Assembly: GCA_937894585.1 (NCBI GenBank)
Contig: CALBGO010000111.1
Location: forward strand, 1-46,946
Reading direction: 5' to 3'
Length of the DNA: 46,946 nucleotides
Source of the DNA: an uncultured Eubacterium sp.
Lineage (GTDB): Bacteria > Bacillota > Clostridia > Peptostreptococcales > Anaerovoracaceae
Part shown: positions 33,813-42,247 of the stretch, piece by piece
Position numbering within the stretch: the first letter of the stretch is position 1
How the letters are laid out: the number at the start of each line of letters is the position of its first letter
The notes under the pieces: generated by a model
The model's database searches: none
Seen by the model: the letters and a program-made list of their open reading frames with translations, nothing else
Told to the model about the DNA's origin: nothing
Made by a program: the position numbers and the translations under genes

Positions 33813-34979
33813 ATGGATAAAAGAGAGATGGCCCTTGCAAAACATGCAGAATGGAGAGGAAAGCTTTCTATTGAAACCAAGGCGCCGATTACAAGTAAAG
33901 AGGAACTTGCTGTTGCCTATACACCCGGTGTTGCAGAGCCGTGCCTCGAAATCCAAAAGGACGAGAGCCTGGCTTATACTTATACAGGAAAGGGGAACAC
34001 TGTTGCAGTGATTACCGACGGTACTGCTGTACTGGGACTTGGAGATATCGGTCCTTCTGCGGGGATGCCGGTGATGGAGGGAAAATGCGCTCTGTTCAAA
34101 GCTTTTGCAGGTATCGATGCTGTTCCGATTTGTATTGACTCTAAAGATCCGCAGGTGATTATTGATACTGTTTACAATATTTCAAAGAGTTTCGGCGGTA
34201 TCAACCTGGAGGACATCAGTGCGCCCAGATGTTTTGAAATCGAGAGGGCTTTAATTGAAAAGTGCGATATTCCGGTCTTTCACGACGATCAGCACGGCAC
34301 TGCGATCATTACCTGTGCGGGACTTCTTAATGCGGTAAAAGTGACCGGAAAGAAAATGAGAGAGCTGAAAATCGTCATCAGCGGCGCAGGCTCTGCAGGT
34401 ATTTCCATTGCGAAAATGATTATGCGTCTGGGATTCGGCGATATCATTCTCTGCGGCAGCAAAGGAACCATTTACGACGGTGCGCCGTATAATAATCCGG
34501 AGCAGCAGAAGATGGCGGAGATTACCAATCCGCAGAACTTAAAAGGCAGTCTGACAGACGCTATGGTTGGTGCAGATATTTTAATCGGTGTATCAAAGCC
34601 GGGTATTGTGACGCAGGATATGATCCGGTCTATGGCAAAAGAGCCGATTGTTTTTGTCATGAGCAACCCTGTGCCTGAGATTATGCCGGATCTGGCAAAA
34701 GAAGCCGGGGCAGCCGTAGTCGGAACCGGCCGCAGCGATTTTCCGAATCAGGTCAACAATGTCATCGCATTTCCGGGAATCTTCAGAGGGGCACTGGATG
34801 CCAGAGCGCCGCGGATTACGGAAGAAATGAAAGAGGCGGCGGCAAGAGCCATTGCTTCTGTGATTCCGGAAGAAGAACTGAATGCGGACTATGTTCTGCC
34901 GGATCCGTTTAATCCTCTGATTGTAGAGAGGATCGTAGAAGCAGTTATGGCAGAGGCGGAAAAAGCAAAAGAGAAATAG
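33813..34979 (+). CDS. NAD(P)-dependent malic enzyme
   Basis: About 388 residues, the compact bacterial type without a phosphotransacetylase domain. It decarboxylates malate to pyruvate. Visible motifs are AVAYTPGVAEPC, VITDGTAVLGLGDIGPSAGMPVMEGK, FHDDQHGTA, the nucleotide-binding ISGAGSAGISIA and VMSNPVPEI. Three in-frame ATGs are clustered. The third (33813) is chosen because AAGGA lies nine bases upstream of it and directly abuts the first. It stands between argH and a bidirectional terminator. It could turn fumarate-derived malate from the arginine reactions into pyruvate for PFL, though a fumarase gene is not present here. Confidence 0.92.
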   Translation: MDKREMALAKHAEWRGKLSIETKAPITSKEELAVAYTPGVAEPCLEIQKDESLAYTYTGKGNTVAVITDGTAVLGLGDIGPSAGMPVMEGKCALFKAFAGIDAVPICIDSKDPQVIIDTVYNISKSFGGINLEDISAPRCFEIERALIEKCDIPVFHDDQHGTAIITCAGLLNAVKVTGKKMRELKIVISGAGSAGISIAKMIMRLGFGDIILCGSKGTIYDGAPYNNPEQQKMAEITNPQNLKGSLTDAMVGADILIGVSKPGIVTQDMIRSMAKEPIVFVMSNPVPEIMPDLAKEAGAAVVGTGRSDFPNQVNNVIAFPGIFRGALDARAPRITEEMKEAAARAIASVIPEEELNADYVLPDPFNPLIVERIVEAVMAEAEKAKEK

Positions 34980-35000
34980 TTTTTTATAACCGAGATATTA

Positions 35001-35060
35001 AAAAAAGGAAGCCTTGCATACGGCGGATTTTAAGCCGCCGATGTGCATGGCTTCCTTTTT
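35001..35060. terminator. Bidirectional terminator between malic enzyme and argG
   Basis: AAAAAAGGAAGCC (35001-35013) and GGCTTCCTTTTT (35049-35060) bracket an inner GGCGG/CCGCC stem. A and T flanks allow termination of both convergent genes. An eight-G run lies at 35119-35126 between it and the argG stop. Confidence 0.85.
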
Positions 35061-35144
35061 GTATGGGAATTTACAGATTGATTTTCAGGATACGGCCGTT
35101 TGTATTTACCGGCTGCAAGGGGGGGGTAAATGAACTGTACTGGT

Positions 35145-36413
35145 TTATTCTACGAAGGAACCGCCTTTGAAGATTTTTTTGCCCAGAGCTTTTTGCGCAT
35201 CGGATACGCCTTCTAAGCTCTGCTTCTGAATTGCTCTGATTTTCAGCGGCAGTGAGAACAGGTTGATAAAGCCTTCTGCATCGCTCTGGTCGTAAACTTC
35301 ATCTGCGCTGAAGGTTGCGAACTCTTCGTTGTATAAGGAATACGGGGATTTGCTGGCGACAGGCCATGCGGTTCCCTTGTACAGCTTCATTTTTACGGTT
35401 CCGGTCACCAGCTTCTGGGTTTCGTCCACGAATGCGGAGATGGCTTCCCGAAGCGGCGTGAACCAGAGTCCGTCATAAACCAGCTGGGCGAATTTCTGTG
35501 ATACGATGTTGCGGTACTGGAGGGTATCTCTGTCTAAAATCAGCTTTTCAAGATCTTTGTGGGCAGCAAACAAAATAGTTCCGCCCGGCGTTTCATAAAC
35601 GCCTCTGGATTTCATGCCGACCAGACGGTTTTCGATAATATCGATGGTGCCGATGCCGTTGTCGCTGCCTAATTTGTTCAGCGTGGTCAGCAGTTCGATG
35701 GGTTCCATTTTTTCGCCGTTGACAGCTACAGGGATACCTTTCTCGAAATCGATATCCACATAAGTCGGTGTGTCGGGAGCCTGCTCCGGTGTCTTTGAAA
35801 GCACATGAATATCCGGCTTATGCTCGTTCCACGGATTTTCCAGGTTTCCGCCTTCGTGGCTGATGTGCCATATATTTTCATCTCTGGAATAAATCTTTTC
35901 AACAGTCTGGTGAATAGGAATATTGTGCTGATGCGCATATTCAATACATTCTTCCCGGGACTGAAGATCCCAGATTCTCCATGGAGCAATAATTTTGATA
36001 GAAGGATTCAGTGCGTGAATGGTAGTTTCGAACCGTACCTGATCGTTTCCCTTTCCGGTGCAGCCGTGACAGATTGTAAAGGCGCCTTCCTTTTCTGCAA
36101 TTTCCACGATTTTTTTAGCCTGCAGCGGTCTTGCCATGGAAGTACCCAGCAGATAATCCTGCTCATAAACTGCATCTGCTTTCAGAGTCGGATAAATGAA
36201 ATCTGTGATAAATTCTTCTCTGATGTCCAATATGTAAGCTTTGTCGGCTCCTGTTGCATATGCCTTCTTTTCGATTGCGCCGAAATCTTCTTTCTGACCG
36301 GTGTTGCAGCATACTGCAATAACTTCACAGTCATAATGCTCTTTCAGCCATGCGATAATAATAGATGTGTCCAGTCCGCCTGAATAGGCGAGAACAATTT
36401 TTTCCTTAGCCAT
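35145..36413 (-). CDS. argG: Argininosuccinate synthase
   Basis: A 422-residue ATP-dependent ligase joining citrulline and aspartate. The N-terminal PP-loop reads VLAYSGGLDTSIIIAWL. Other family segments are YLLGTSMARPL, HGCTGKGNDQVRFE and NRLVGMKSRGVYETPGG. The ATG at 36413 follows GGAGGG by seven bases. It is transcribed against its neighbours, with a candidate ARG box upstream. Together with argH it makes arginine from citrulline, so with the arc genes in the same region citrulline could be recycled and aspartate converted to fumarate. Confidence 0.96.
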   Translation of the reverse strand: MAKEKIVLAYSGGLDTSIIIAWLKEHYDCEVIAVCCNTGQKEDFGAIEKKAYATGADKAYILDIREEFITDFIYPTLKADAVYEQDYLLGTSMARPLQAKKIVEIAEKEGAFTICHGCTGKGNDQVRFETTIHALNPSIKIIAPWRIWDLQSREECIEYAHQHNIPIHQTVEKIYSRDENIWHISHEGGNLENPWNEHKPDIHVLSKTPEQAPDTPTYVDIDFEKGIPVAVNGEKMEPIELLTTLNKLGSDNGIGTIDIIENRLVGMKSRGVYETPGGTILFAAHKDLEKLILDRDTLQYRNIVSQKFAQLVYDGLWFTPLREAISAFVDETQKLVTGTVKMKLYKGTAWPVASKSPYSLYNEEFATFSADEVYDQSDAEGFINLFSLPLKIRAIQKQSLEGVSDAQKALGKKIFKGGSFVE

Positions 36414-36451
36414 TTTAATACCCTCCGTATGATTATATAAATATTAGTAGT

Positions 36452-36469
36452 TTTGAATAAAAATTAAAT
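36452..36469 (-). promoter_or_regulatory. Candidate ARG box (ArgR/AhrC operator) before argG
   Basis: TTTGAATAAAAATTAAAT matches the ArgR-type consensus WNTGAATWWWWATTCANW at 17 of 18 positions (A instead of the C) and the Bacillus form nearly as well. It lies 39-56 bases before the argG start. The spacer is very AT-rich, so chance matches are more likely here than elsewhere. Confidence 0.5.
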
Positions 36470-36713
36470 TATGTGGTTAATATAACACAAAAAAATAATG
36501 AATGCAAGATAAAATTTATATATTTATAACAAAAAATAAATAATTTTTCGTTAAAAAAGAATAAATATTGAAAAACAGTGATGGTAGGAGAGGGAAGAAA
36601 ATAGAAATAATACAAAAAATATGGTGGAGTGGTAAAGAATGTGTTTTTTTAGATAGAAAAATAAAATGAATAATCTGAAAAAACAAATATAATACCTATA
36701 AAAACAAAGTATA
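36470..36713 (+). other. Very AT-rich divergent spacer between argG and the YfcC gene
   Basis: No gene is seen. Runs of A and T dominate, and the base composition is far from that of the flanking genes. Confidence 0.5.
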
Positions 36714-36743
36714 TTATATATCTGGGGGGGGGTAGGCTATAAT
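36714..36743 (+). promoter_or_regulatory. YfcC promoter with a G9 tract between -35 and -10
   Basis: A perfect TATAAT lies at 36738-36743. The only -35 candidate at normal distance is the weak TTATAT at 36714-36719 (18-base spacer). Nine consecutive G (36724-36732) fill the spacer, so tract-length change would alter promoter spacing. Confidence 0.45.
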
Positions 36744-36774
36744 GGAAAAAATAAATAAAATTTGAAAGGAGAAG

Positions 36775-38181
36775 TTGAAGCAATGGAGAAAAAAAAGAAA
36801 ATTTGCAGTACCGCATGTATATGCACTGCTGACAGGACTTATTATTCTTTGTGCGATCCTGACCTATATTATTCCTGCAGGTACCTATGATACCATGGTT
36901 CTGGAAGACGGCAGAGAAGTTCTGAACCCTGAGACTTTCCGCTACATAGAACAAACACCGGTGGATGTCATGGGTGCAATGAATGCAGTTTTCCGCGGAT
37001 TAGTGGAAGCTGCGGATATTGTTTTTCTGATTTTTATTTTTGGAGCATCTTTTGGTGTAATCGGAGATACGGGAGCCATAGAAGCGGGTCTGGTAAAAGT
37101 TTCTAAGGCTCTTGCGGGAAGAGAACTGATCATTATTCCTGTATTGATGTTTTTATTTTCCCTGATGGGCGCAATTATCGGTTCGGCTGAAGACTTACTT
37201 CCTTATATTCCGATTTGCGTTGGTCTTTCGCTGGCTCTGGGTTTTGACTCTATTACAGGAACGGCTATTGTACTTTGCGGCGGGGCAGCCGGTTTTGCCG
37301 GAGCCTTTATGAATGCTTATACCGAAGGTGTTGCGCAGGGGATTGCCGGATTACCGCTGTTTTCGGGACTTGGTTACAGAATAGTTGTATATGTACTGCT
37401 GGTTACGCTGACAATCGTTTTCGTTATGCTTTATGCAAGAAAAGTTAAGAAAAATCCTCAGCTTTCCAGAGTCTATGCAATTAATCAGCAGCGAGACGAT
37501 AAACTGGAGCTGGATGAGGAGCTGCACCCGTTTGGGATCAGGCAGAAGCTAGTACTGTTGGCTCTTTTGGTTACAATTGTTCTGCTGGCTTACGGAACGA
37601 TTAAATGGGGCTGGTACTTTAACGAAATAGCGGGCCTGTTCTTTGCACTTTCTATTGTATCTGTGATTATTGGCGGAATGTCTGTAAATGAATTTGCAGA
37701 ATCTATTTCAAGAGGCATGGTGGGAATTTGCAGCGGCGCTTTGGTTTGTGGATTTGCAAGAGGTATTATGGTAGTGCTGACAGATGGAAACATTATTCAT
37801 ACCATACTTCATGCAACTGCGGACATTTTGATGCAGCTGCCGTCTGTAATTTCAGCAGTCGGCATGTACATTTTCCAGTGCTTGCTGAATTTTGCTATTC
37901 CGTCAGGTTCGGGCCAGGCAGCTGTATCTATGCCGATTATGGCGCCTCTTGCGGACATGGTGGGCGTGACCAGACAGACTGCGACACTGGCTTTCCAGCT
38001 GGGCGACGGTATTTCAAACATTTTTACGCCGACTTCCGGATATTTTATGGCGGCGCTGGCGTTGGCGAAAATTCCGTGGGAAAAATGGGCAAGATGGATT
38101 TTGCCTTTAATTGGACTGCAGTATCTTCTGGGCGCAATTCTTGTAGTAGTTGCTCATATGATGGACTGGGGACCATTTTAA
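36775..38181 (+). CDS. YfcC-family basic amino acid / C4-carrier-like membrane transporter
   Basis: A protein of about 468 residues with about twelve helices. It matches the YfcC family at ALLTGLIILCAILTYIIPAGTYD, SAEDLLPYIPICVGL and the late NFAIPSGSGQAAVSMPIMAPLAD. Streptococcal ArcD-type arginine/ornithine antiporters belong to this family, so it is the window's best candidate for arginine or peptide transport. The start is unsettled. TTG 36775 is in frame but only three bases from AGGAG. ATG 36783 has better spacing (11) but is out of frame because of an A8 run (36789-36796). One A fewer would give the family-like MEKKRKFAVPHV. It leads an operon with two amidohydrolases. Confidence 0.82.
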   Translation: MKQWRKKRKFAVPHVYALLTGLIILCAILTYIIPAGTYDTMVLEDGREVLNPETFRYIEQTPVDVMGAMNAVFRGLVEAADIVFLIFIFGASFGVIGDTGAIEAGLVKVSKALAGRELIIIPVLMFLFSLMGAIIGSAEDLLPYIPICVGLSLALGFDSITGTAIVLCGGAAGFAGAFMNAYTEGVAQGIAGLPLFSGLGYRIVVYVLLVTLTIVFVMLYARKVKKNPQLSRVYAINQQRDDKLELDEELHPFGIRQKLVLLALLVTIVLLAYGTIKWGWYFNEIAGLFFALSIVSVIIGGMSVNEFAESISRGMVGICSGALVCGFARGIMVVLTDGNIIHTILHATADILMQLPSVISAVGMYIFQCLLNFAIPSGSGQAAVSMPIMAPLADMVGVTRQTATLAFQLGDGISNIFTPTSGYFMAALALAKIPWEKWARWILPLIGLQYLLGAILVVVAHMMDWGPF

Positions 38182-38211
38182 AAAATATGACAGTATATAT
38201 GAGGTGGCAAT

Positions 38212-39393
38212 ATGAATTTGTATGAAAACCTTGTGAGAAAGGCCGATGAATCAATCGGTCTTTTTCACAGAGAATTGATCGCGCTGAATGATGATATAGC
38301 AGAACATCCGGAAATAGGAGGAGCAGAATTCCGGACTGCGGGCGTTATGACGCAGCTTTTGAAAAACAAAGGATATGCCGTGGAATATCCTTATGCCGGA
38401 GTTGAAACTGCTTACAGAGCGGTTTACGGAGAAAATCGTCATAAGTATAAAATTGCTCTGATGGCGGAATACGATGCACTTCCGGAAATCGGTCATGGGT
38501 GCGGACACTGTCTCAGCGGATCGATCAGCATTCTGGCGGGACTGGCGCTTAAAAATCTGCAGGATGATTTGGATGCGGATATTCATATTATCGGAACGCC
38601 TGACGAAGAAACTGACGGCGGAAAACCGAAGATGATCAGAGGCGGCGGATTTGACGGCTATGATATAGCAATGATGATTCGTCTTTATAACAGAAATCAG
38701 CTGTATACAAAGACGATGGCGATAGATACCTTTACGCATTATTTTCATGGAAAAGCGGCACATGCTTCGGCGGCGCCATGGGAAGGGTGCAACGCCTTTA
38801 ATGCAGCACAGCTGTTTTTTCACGGAATGGATATGCTTCGGCAGCATGTGAAGCCGGAGATTCAGATGCACGGACTGATCCGAAATCCGGGAGAAGCGCC
38901 GAATATCGTACCGGAGGAGGTATCGGTGGAACTTTATACCAGAGGGTTTGACAGACCGTATCTGAATGAAGTCAATGGGAAAATCGATGACTGTGCAAGG
39001 GGTGCGGCGATTGCAACGCAGACAAAGTGGGAAAAGAAGGCTACCGCAGAAGTGTTTGACAGTATGAAGCTGATCCCCTTTGGAAATGAAATGCTGAAAG
39101 AAGTTTACGAAGAACTGGGAATTCCGCTAAACGGTAATCCGGACCTGCTTTTCGGTTCATCGGATTGCGGAAATGTCAGCAGAATTTGTCCGACATTTCA
39201 GCCTACACTGCAGGTGGTGGAACCGGATGTACCGATTCACACGAGAGAGTTTGCAGAAGCAATGAAGACAGAACGGGCGCATAAAGCACTTTTTACCGGG
39301 GCAGAAATTATTTCCAGACAGGTGATTAAAGTCTTTTCTGATGAAATGAACATACGGAAACTGAAGAAGGCATTCGAAGAGGCAGAAGGTTAA
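38212..39393 (+). CDS. M20-family metallo-amidohydrolase (ACY1L2/AbgB-like)
   Basis: A 393-residue cytoplasmic enzyme of the M20D group, hydrolysing N-acyl amino acids or dipeptides. Metal-site motifs are AEYDALPEIGHGCGH, the catalytic glutamates in GTPDEETDGGKPKMI, and His in the lid-domain motif GKAAHASAAPWEG. The late region has SSDCGNVS and the final IHTREFAEA. The start ATG lies 30 bases after the YfcC stop, with GAGGTGG upstream. In this operon the transporter would import a peptide or acyl-amino acid that this enzyme cleaves. The substrate is not known. Confidence 0.87.
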   Translation: MNLYENLVRKADESIGLFHRELIALNDDIAEHPEIGGAEFRTAGVMTQLLKNKGYAVEYPYAGVETAYRAVYGENRHKYKIALMAEYDALPEIGHGCGHCLSGSISILAGLALKNLQDDLDADIHIIGTPDEETDGGKPKMIRGGGFDGYDIAMMIRLYNRNQLYTKTMAIDTFTHYFHGKAAHASAAPWEGCNAFNAAQLFFHGMDMLRQHVKPEIQMHGLIRNPGEAPNIVPEEVSVELYTRGFDRPYLNEVNGKIDDCARGAAIATQTKWEKKATAEVFDSMKLIPFGNEMLKEVYEELGIPLNGNPDLLFGSSDCGNVSRICPTFQPTLQVVEPDVPIHTREFAEAMKTERAHKALFTGAEIISRQVIKVFSDEMNIRKLKKAFEEAEG

Positions 39394-39456
39394 TCACTCC
39401 TCTTGAAGAAGATGAACACAGACTGCAGGTCAGACGAAGGAGAGAGGAGGTATATT

Positions 39457-40806
39457 GTGCTGGATTTACTGATTAAAAACGGGAAGTATCCGGATTTTGA
39501 AAAAAATGAGCTGGTGAGAGGGAATATAGGGGTTTCCGGAGGGAAAATCATCTATATTGGCAGAGACAGCCCTGTTGCTGAGGAAATCATCGATGCGGAA
39601 GGCGCGGTGGTTTCCCCCGGCCTTGTTGATATCCATATGCATGAAGATAATTTGTCCGAGGGCGGCTTCATAATCGGAAAGCTGATGCTGAAAATGGGGG
39701 TGACGACGGCATGCGGCGGAAACTGCGGGATACAGCATCAGAGACTCAGTGAATTTAAAGGATATATAGAAAAAGAAGGAAGCCCCGTCAACTGGGTAAT
39801 GCTGGCAGGATATAATTCCTTTCGGCAGATGCTGGGGCTCGGACACGAAGAGAAAATCAATCTGGAACAGAAAAAGAAAATTAGGGAACTGATAAGTGAG
39901 GAGCTTGTCGTCGGTGCGTCGGGAATTTCCTTTGGCATTGAATACGATCCTGCAATTCAGTATGAGGATATGATGGATGTTCTTTCTCTGCTTCGGGGGA
40001 AAGGATATCTTGCTTCAGCGCATTTTCGTCTGTCCGGAGACGGAGCGATAGAATCAATTAAAGAAATGGGAGCTTTGTCGGAAGATGCGGGGGTAAAGTT
40101 TCAGATTTCACACCTCTGTAGCTGCTCGGCAATGGGTCAGATGGAAGAATCATTAAAACTTATCGGAGAGTTGATTGAAAAGAATCCACTTCTTGATTTT
40201 GATACTTATCCGTATAACGCTTTTTCAACGCTGATTGGAAGTGCGGTTTTTGAAAAGGAAAGTCTGGATCAGTGGTGTAGTGATTTGGGCGATATTATGC
40301 TTACAAAGGAGCCTTATAAAAATGTTTTCTGTACAGAAGCGATTTTAAAAGAGGCTCGGCAGAAGTATCCTGAGATGATGGCTGTCGGATTTACAATGGA
40401 TGAAGCAGAGGTTGCAGCAGCTCTTGCAAGCCCTTATGGTATGATTGGCAGTGATGGAACGCTGTATAGGGGCAATGGGCATCCACGCGCCGCAGGGACT
40501 TTTCCAAGAGTTTTAGGAAAGTATGTGAGGGAGGAGAAGAAGCTCTCTTTGATTGATGCCTTGAGAAAAATGACAATAAAACCTGCGGACAGGCTCTGTC
40601 TTTTTCACAAAGGAAGAATCGCGGAAGGCGCTGACGCAGACTTGACAATTTTTGTGCCGGAGCTTATCATAGATGGTGCAGATTATACGGATATCAATAT
40701 TCCGCCAAAGGGAATCAGTTATGTAATTCTAAACGGCCGGATTGCTGTAAAAGATAGCTGCATCGTAAATGGAAACCTGGGGAAATTCATCTCCTTTGCA
40801 GGTTGA
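39457..40806 (+). CDS. Amidohydrolase-superfamily N-acyl-D-amino-acid deacylase-like protein
   Basis: About 449 residues with the D-aminoacylase layout: a small beta domain (LLIKNGKYPDF), the metal motif VDIHMHED, SAHFRLSGDG and HLCSCSAMGQ in the barrel, then GSDGTLYRGNGHPRAAGTFPR-type sequence and the final beta domain ending in a KDSCIVNG loop. The start is GTG 39457, where GAGGAGG lies six bases upstream. An in-frame ATG at 39403 has no site and adds a polar tail unlike the family. It is the last gene of the YfcC operon. Deacylation or ring opening of an N-substituted amino acid is likely. Confidence 0.85.
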   Translation: MLDLLIKNGKYPDFEKNELVRGNIGVSGGKIIYIGRDSPVAEEIIDAEGAVVSPGLVDIHMHEDNLSEGGFIIGKLMLKMGVTTACGGNCGIQHQRLSEFKGYIEKEGSPVNWVMLAGYNSFRQMLGLGHEEKINLEQKKKIRELISEELVVGASGISFGIEYDPAIQYEDMMDVLSLLRGKGYLASAHFRLSGDGAIESIKEMGALSEDAGVKFQISHLCSCSAMGQMEESLKLIGELIEKNPLLDFDTYPYNAFSTLIGSAVFEKESLDQWCSDLGDIMLTKEPYKNVFCTEAILKEARQKYPEMMAVGFTMDEAEVAAALASPYGMIGSDGTLYRGNGHPRAAGTFPRVLGKYVREEKKLSLIDALRKMTIKPADRLCLFHKGRIAEGADADLTIFVPELIIDGADYTDINIPPKGISYVILNGRIAVKDSCIVNGNLGKFISFAG

Positions 40807-40959
40807 CCGTAATGGATACAGCGGAGCGTGACAAAGTCCGCGGAGAATATGATTCGTTTTTCTGACCGTGCTGTTTCGCCGGTTTGCAGGCGGCAGCATT
40901 TTGTACAGGATGATTATAATAAAATTTGTAGGATTTTGTAAGATAAGGAGCTTGTAAGA

Positions 40960-41217
40960 ATGATTTATATCCGCGCGTTTCTGCCCGCGCTTTTGGCGCT
41001 GGTTGCTTTTCTGATGATGCTGCGGTTCGGATTTTGCAGAAATGGAATGATTGTAGGGGCTTTCTGCGCTATGCCGGCCTATATGCTGATACAGAGTAAA
41101 TATAATATCATTTCTGCCGTTAATGCTATGGCGCTGGTTTTTGTTCTGATCTATGCGGCGGCTTTAGCTGCATCGTTTTATAAGAAAAATAAAGGCGGAG
41201 ACGGCGATGAAAAATAA
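40960..41217 (+). CDS. Small hydrophobic membrane protein
   Basis: An 85-residue protein with about three membrane helices and a Lys/Asp-rich tail. I do not recognise a family. AAGGAG lies eight bases before the ATG. It overlaps the next gene (a DMT transporter) by 11 bases, which indicates translational coupling and supports its being real. It may be an accessory subunit of that transporter. Confidence 0.65.
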   Translation: MIYIRAFLPALLALVAFLMMLRFGFCRNGMIVGAFCAMPAYMLIQSKYNIISAVNAMALVFVLIYAAALAASFYKKNKGGDGDEK

Positions 41218-42145
41218 AGAAAACTGTCTTCAGAAAAATTTCACAGTATGTCTTTTTGCGCTGCTCTGCTGTTTTCTGTGGGGCAGTGCTTTTCCGTGTA
41301 TAAAAATCGGATATGAGCTGTTTTCTGTAGGCGCGGAGGATATCCGGTCGCAGATTCTGTTTGCGGGAATCCGATTTACTATGGCAGGTATTTTGGTTAT
41401 TGCTTTTGGAAGCCTTTTGCAGAGAAATCGGCTGGTGCCGAAGAAGTCTTCCTGGGGAATGGTGTTTCGAATCAGTATGTGCCAGACTGTCGTACAGTAT
41501 TTTTTCTTTTATGTGGGTCTTGCTCATACCACAGGTGTAAAAGGCTCTATTATTGAAGGCGCTCATGTTTTTATGGCAATTCTGATTGCGGCGCTTTTAT
41601 ACCGGCAGGAAAAGCTGTCGGTTTTGAAAGCTGTTGGCTGTTTGATCGGGTTTTCCGGTGTTGTGCTTGTGAATCTGTCCGGTGGGGAAGGCTTGGGCGG
41701 CGGCTTTGCATTGAATGGGGAAGGCTTTCTTTTGATTGCCTGTGTGTCCTATGCTTTTTCTTCTGTTTTGGTAAAGATTTATTCTGCATTTGAAAATCCG
41801 GTAACTCTCAGCGGTTATCAGTTTCTGCTGGGTGGTCTGATTATGACTGCGGTCAGTGCTGCCGCAGGCGGCAGACTGTATATGACAGGACCTGCCGCCG
41901 TAGGATTGATTCTCTATATGGCTTTTATTTCAGCGGCGGCATATTCTATCTGGAGTATTCTGCTCAAATATAATCCGGTGTCTAAAGTAACGGTTTTCGG
42001 TTTTACGACGCCGGTATTCGGAGTGATTCTCTCGGCCTTGTTTTTGGGCGAAGCGGATCAGATTCCATGGGGACAGAGTATCGTTTCTCTTATCCTTGTT
42101 TGTGCGGGGATTTATATTGTAAATGGTGGTGAGAGGAAGTCGTAA
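41207..42145 (+). CDS. EamA-type DMT-superfamily transporter
   Basis: A 312-residue protein with about ten helices in two EamA repeats. Typical segments are LLCCFLWGSAFPCIKIG near the start, GLAHTTGVKGSIIEG, and the repeat-2 end FTTPVFGVILSALFLGE. The family exports or takes up amino acids and other metabolites, and direction and substrate are not shown. It starts inside the preceding small gene and is followed by a terminator at 42203. Confidence 0.87.
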   Translation: MKNKENCLQKNFTVCLFALLCCFLWGSAFPCIKIGYELFSVGAEDIRSQILFAGIRFTMAGILVIAFGSLLQRNRLVPKKSSWGMVFRISMCQTVVQYFFFYVGLAHTTGVKGSIIEGAHVFMAILIAALLYRQEKLSVLKAVGCLIGFSGVVLVNLSGGEGLGGGFALNGEGFLLIACVSYAFSSVLVKIYSAFENPVTLSGYQFLLGGLIMTAVSAAAGGRLYMTGPAAVGLILYMAFISAAAYSIWSILLKYNPVSKVTVFGFTTPVFGVILSALFLGEADQIPWGQSIVSLILVCAGIYIVNGGERKS

Positions 42146-42202
42146 TTGGGTCTGCTGTCCGGCGGAAAACTCTATAAATAGATACGGGACTATTTGTCTA
42201 AA

Positions 42203-42239
42203 ACTGCTGCTCGGCGTCTTATGCGAGAGCGGTTTTTTT
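42203..42239 (+). terminator. Rho-independent terminator after the DMT gene
   Basis: ACTGCTGCTCG (42203-42213) pairs, with one bulge, with CGAGAGCGGT (42224-42233), followed by TTTTTT. Confidence 0.75.
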
Positions 42240-42247
42240 ACGTCCGG

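Noticed and set aside
36783..36890. Short peptide from ATG 36783 as a real leader gene
   Set aside because: Its sequence beyond the A-run is only an out-of-frame reading of the transporter. A slipped start codon frame is the simpler explanation.
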